DNA of 64,000 bases. Origin: Tyto alba (Eukaryota > Chordata > Aves > Strigiformes > Tytonidae). The notes beneath the pieces are model-generated. The model was not told the DNA's origin and searched no databases. It saw only the letters and a program-made list of their open reading frames with translations. The stretch spans positions 9,176,001 to 9,240,000 of the forward strand of contig NW_024881278.1 in NCBI RefSeq assembly GCF_018691265.1. The letters run 5' to 3'. A program made the position numbers and the translations under genes. Of this stretch, positions 59,642-64,000 are shown one piece after another; position 1 is the first letter of the stretch; each line of letters begins with the position of its first letter.

Positions 59642-62600
59642 CTTGGAGCCCATTCGCCTGTGGCCCGTTTGCCGTGGCAGCTCCAGACCAGATCTGCTTG
59701 CTGGCCAGTGGCAGAGAACAGGGTTGAATGAAGGATCACAAGCACTCCAAAACTTCTAAAACACTGTGTGGGGTACAAGCCTTCACAGCCATTCTTGAGC
59801 TGCTCATGGTTCTTTCGGTGGCTTTTGCTATCCATTTTATCCCCAGGCACAGGGAACAAAAGAGATGCATGAGTGCAGGGAATTCAGTTTCATAGGGAAA
59901 AAGGCACAGCATCAGTTATGAGGCCAGCAGCTGCCCCTCATCATGTTCTTATCTGGAATAAAATTTGTCTCATGGGTTTTTTGAATAGATACAGAAAAAG
60001 GGGAAGTATTGCCCATCCGCAAAGCCTAACACACCTGTGTCCCTAACTGCTCATTTCATATTTCCCATCTCCATGCGCTCGTTTAATTATGTTTTATGTC
60101 CTGTTCTTGTGCTAGCTCTACTGCAATTTTACCCATGCCAGTGTAGCAGGTAGTTAAATGAGAGATGCCTCAGTGCAAGGAGATTTGTGAGGGTTGCAGA
60201 AGTCCAGCCTGCCCTCCTGCGTATCTCACCAGGTCTCTCGGTGGGGGTTTCCTGCTTTGTATGTCCCTGTCTATCAGTGAGTTTTCCTGAATTTCACAGC
60301 ACGCAGACAGTGCTTTTAGGGAGCAAATCCAGACTCAGTGTCATACAGTGGAGTTAAGTATCAGAGCTGGTGTATTCTCTGGGGCTGAGGCCTTGTCTCC
60401 ATGTTGCAAAGTGCCTAGCATGTTTCCAGCACCAGGGAAGAAGTAAATAATAATGATTAAACAAATAGCAGTTACAGATTTGTGCAGTGTTGTTGCAGGG
60501 AAACACAAGGGGAAAAGAGTTGCAAGGCAAAGGGATGGGAGAAATAGTCTTTTTAACTGGAAAAACATGTTTGTATTGATATTGGACACAAAAGCTCCTT
60601 TTCCCTCTTGCTTATTTATATTTTGCAAGATCTATTTTTTTCTTTATCTTTTGTGGAGAAATGCATGAAAAATATCCCTCTTTTGCAATGGCTCCCCTAC
60701 AATCAGAGTGTTCTGGTGTTTAGATACCAGACTGGGAGCCAGGGCTTATGGCAGTCTTCTTTCTGTTTGTTTCTTTTCTCTGTTTGTTTCTTTTCTCTGT
60801 TTGTTTCTTTTCTCTGTTTGTTTCTTTTCTCTGTTTGTTTCTTTTCTCTGTTTGTTTCTTTTCTCTGTTTGTTTCTTTTCTCTGTTTGTTTCTTTTCTCT
60901 GTTTGTTTCTTTTCTCTGTTTGTTTCTTTTCTCCTCTGTTTGTTTCTTTTCTCCTCCCTCTCCTCCCTCTCCTCCCTCTCCTCCCTCTCCTCCCTCTCCT
61001 CCCTCTCCTCCCTCTCCTCCCTCTCCTCCCTCTCCTCCCTCTCCTCCCTCTCCTCCCTCTCCTCCCTCTCCTCCCTCTCCTCCCTCTCCTCCCTCTCCTC
61101 CCTCTCCTCCCTCTCCTCCCTCTCCTCCCTCTCCTCCCTCTCCTCCCTCTCCTCCCTCTCCTCTCCTTTTTTTTTCTCAAAAGGGTGGCTTATTTTTAAT
61201 GCTTTCAACGCCCATCTCACTGGAGGGACAGAGGGGGCCTGCTCCCACCCATCATCCACGGGAGAGTTGCATTCACTGAGGGAACAGACCCTACTCCTGC
61301 TCTTGGTGCATTTCTCTCCTCTGTTCCATTTCTGGCCATTTGTTCCTTCTCCGCGGCCCCCATGAGCCATGGTAGCCCAGGGGCCGTGTCCTCAAGGGCA
61401 GCCTGCTCCAGGCTTCCAGCTTCTTCCATCTTCTTCAGCCCTGGGGCTGGCTGGGCCTGGGGGCAGAGGCTCTGCTGGGAGCTGGCACAGCACTGGACGA
61501 AAGAGCCAAAGTCTTTGATTCTGCATAGATTCTGCCCTTCCTCATCCGCGGACTTCCCCTTGCTGTGCTGCGGGTGGGTTTGCACCCTAACCACCGAGCC
61601 ATTTGTTGCCCGTTCGGCCGGAGGAGCTCCTTGTTGGATGCAGCAGCAGAAGGACACATCTTTCTTGGGGTGCGGGACTGAGCCACCCCGTCCCCCTCGT
61701 CCCAGAGCCTGGAGGTGCGCGCTGCTGGTGGTGCTGGCTGGCTGGGGTCTGACAGTGGCACTGACGGTGCTGGCTGCTCGGGACATGGGTGCGTTCGGCC
61801 ACGGGCCCTGCAGAGGCTGCTGCCCCCCGGTACCTTCTCGGGAGACACCACTTTGGGATGCAGGGTCCTTTCTGCTGGAGTTCCCTCCAGCCGTGGCCTG
61901 CCGCTCGTCCCACTGATCTCTGGGTGGGTGAAGCAGGTGCAAACAGCAGACCCTCACCTTGTGGTGTAAATTCAGTGCTGATTGTGCTGGCAAAGCTGCA
62001 AGGGTGACAGTTTTAATATATTGTAGAATTTAACTGGGGAAAAAAGTCATGGTTCCTTTTCTTTTTTGCGGGGAGGGGGGGTGGGGGGGAATGCTGCTCT
62101 GTTTCTTTTCCCAGAATGTCTTTATGATACTTTTCTGACTAAATTTAATTCTGCAGAATTCTACTTAGCTAAAGGTGTAAATGAGGACAAACCAAACGAA
62201 AGTAAAATACTTTATTTCAGGTTGACTAAAACATTTCATCTGACCCAAAACCGTCTGTCTTCCCATTATGTCAGCTCAGAATTAGGAGAGAAATATATAA
62301 ATGTGGGGGAAGGAGCAGTGAATGTTTAGCTCCTAAAAAAAAAAACCCAATCAAACTCCAGGTATTTGCCCCTGTCACATGGGTATGGAATACAGCTAAT
62401 TTTTCACTGCTTTTTAAAAGGTAAATATCTCCTCCAGAGAATTATGCTCTTACTGGAACACATTACCAGGCCTTCCAAGAAACAAGGATCTGTTTGATAA
62501 CAGTGAGAATCTCAGTTACTGCTTTTTCAGCCATGTAAGGTCTTGATTTTCAGGTTCAAGCAGCCACATGGTCTTGGAACTGTACAAAAAGTATCACTGT

Positions 62601-64000
62601 TACTGATGGAAAAATCAGTTTTAAGTTGTTATTAGTTCATTGTTGCTATTTTTTTCCTTGCTGTCTACCATGAAGAAACAAAGCAGTGATGTGTGAGTTT
62701 GATACAGTAGCCCAGGATGACCTGGGTGACTTGTGGTGCAACCACCTATAACAAACTCTTATTCCTGCGATTTTCACCCTTTGTTTCTTCTGCTCTGAAG
62801 CTGGAGGGACCTTTTTGGTTGGTTTTACGGCTCCATCCAAAGCTCGTGTTTTGGACAGTGGCTTGGGGAGATGTGGAGCAGCACTTTTGGATTGTCATGA
62901 GCGGGGAGGCTTGGTAAATTGAGTTGAGGAGGTTGCTGACACAAGTGAGCTCAGAGAGAGTTTTGGTGAAATGCGGGAAAAGGAGAGAGCGGGGTCTCTG
63001 ATTGTACTTTGGGATTGCCCAGCACCCCAGGCAGAGAGCTCGGGAAGGAGCTTGGAGCAGGGGGAGGAGCTGCCCTGAGGACACGTTAGGGAGGGGGGAT
63101 TTATTGCCCGTATTCCTTTTATGCCTCTGAAAACTTCCTTTATGTTTGTTAGTGGGGAAGAAAAGTGCTGGCATCTACGTCAGGGTAATGCAAAGGATGC
63201 TGCTTTATCTACCCCTGAAACTCACCTGTACAACCGCCACAGGAGCAGTGGGAGGCAAAAGCAGAGTTTGCTGGCCAGTATTAGATGATTGTCCCATTTT
63301 TGGAATGTCACAGGGCAGAAGAAACGGGCAACAGCTCTGTCAGGAAAGATATACTGTGCCAGGGCTCAGTGGAAATCACACCTGGCAGTCAGCAGCTGCC
63401 AAGCAGCAGAGATAATATCAACAGTGCCCAGGCCCTTCCATTTGTAACGGGTGAAATGTTAATGAAATGAGAGTGCCAGTGGAAGAGTTAAGATACCCCT
63501 GAGAAATGGAAGTAAAGAATCAGGCTGAAAATACTGAGTGCTGTTGTATAGGTCAGTGGGAAACTGTCACCTTGAGTATCACATGTGGTTTAAGCAGGGG
63601 CATAGAGGAAAGTCCAGGGAAAAACTATGAAAATTATAGAGGCATGAAAAGATTATCATAAAAAGAAAACCACTGCTTAGTTTATAGAGGAGCTGAATCA
63701 CAGGAGGCATGATAGGGAGATTTAAAAAATGCTATTTTTTAACAGGTGCTAAACTGTTCCTTTTGCACTTAATGTGTAAAGCAAGAAGGGAATGGTCAAA
63801 TTAATGGTCAAGCTGATATAAGTGATAAAGAAAACATGAATTTCTGCACAAACTGGCAATGAACAGTCAAGGAAGCCTGGAATAATTGCATATCCAATGA
63901 TAATTTTTGGCACAAGACAATGAACAGGCAATTTTACCTTCAGTTAACTAAGCCTAAAACCAACACTGTTCAGGATAGTGAAGAACTGCATGCAGAAATC
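59642..64000 (+). other. Presumed intron 1, right part
   Basis: Holds the compound minisatellite, an open frame with a hydrophobic helix (about 61638-61790) and a weak exon candidate at 62115-62220, both in findings. Nothing else recognised up to the window edge. Confidence 0.45.
60763..61178 (+). repeat. Compound minisatellite: 17-bp then 9-bp pyrimidine repeat
   Basis: Eleven copies of the 17-bp unit CTGTTTGTTTCTTTTCT start at 60763, 60780 and so on to 60916; the eleventh, at 60936, follows a 3-bp insertion. From 60953 the unit changes to the 9-bp CCTCCCTCT, about 23 copies to about 61162, then a T-run. From 60943 to 61178 (236 bases) the plus strand has only C and T. Because 9 is divisible by 3 and 17 is not, the open frames over this array read (PPS)n or related triplets and a 17-residue hydrophobic period; these are repeat artefacts, not genes. 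Confidence 0.95.

Noticed and set aside
60608..61370. Long open frames over the minisatellite (hydrophobic Leu/Phe/Cys-rich, Pro/Ser, Arg/Gly or Glu-rich)
   Set aside because: They are translations of the 17-bp and 9-bp tandem arrays in all frames and carry no gene signals.
1..64000. CRISPR arrays, operons, phage or bacterial mobile elements
   Set aside because: The window is vertebrate nuclear DNA; the tandem arrays present are head-to-tail minisatellites without unique spacers.

Overview
This window reads as bird nuclear DNA. The evidence is its interspersed repeats: several CR1 non-LTR retrotransposon copies with the sauropsid CR1 3' end (a 'ggtcccttccaac' block followed by ATTCTRTG-type octamers), a few degraded MIR-like SINE relics, no L1 or Alu, and a low overall repeat load. 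A crocodilian or turtle origin cannot be strictly excluded from CR1 alone, but the sparse repeats and sharp GC-rich islands favour a bird.

Most of the window is noncoding. The one well-supported gene feature is the first coding exon of a plus-strand gene at 43541-43655. It sits inside a strong CpG island (about 42880-44220) and has a strong Kozak start, an Arg-rich N-terminus, a hydrophobic signal-peptide-like core and a canonical GTGAGT donor in phase 1. The gene is probably secreted or membrane-bound, but I could not identify it. Everything from 43656 to the right edge (more than 20 kb) is best read as its first intron, unless another gene lies inside. Two weak phase-compatible candidate second exons (56343-56427 and 62115-62220) are listed under findings.

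Layout: 1-42 kb is upstream intergenic sequence (or intron of an unseen gene), with two orphan GC/CpG-rich islands (13.75-14.1 kb and 36.2-36.6 kb), AT-rich blocks (3.25-3.57 kb and 31.3-32.2 kb), homopolymers, short inverted repeats, an old CR1 relic (18.2-18.5 kb) and a short CR1 tail (31.2 kb). 42.3-44.2 kb is the promoter, first exon and start of intron 1, rich in G-runs, with a (CGG)10 tract just upstream of the start codon and a 34-bp minisatellite carrying clustered GGTACC sites. 44.2-64 kb is intron-like and holds MIR-like relics, a C24 homopolymer, a CR1 tail on the minus strand (55.6 kb), a 1.85-kb 5'-truncated, inactivated CR1 (57.8-59.6 kb), a 0.4-kb compound pyrimidine minisatellite (60.76-61.18 kb), and an open frame with a predicted transmembrane helix near 61.7 kb.

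I found no operon, CRISPR array, tRNA, rRNA or complete protein-coding gene, and no clear evidence of a novel multi-gene system. Many longer open frames lack an ATG start or are GC-rich or low-complexity shadows, and I rejected them.
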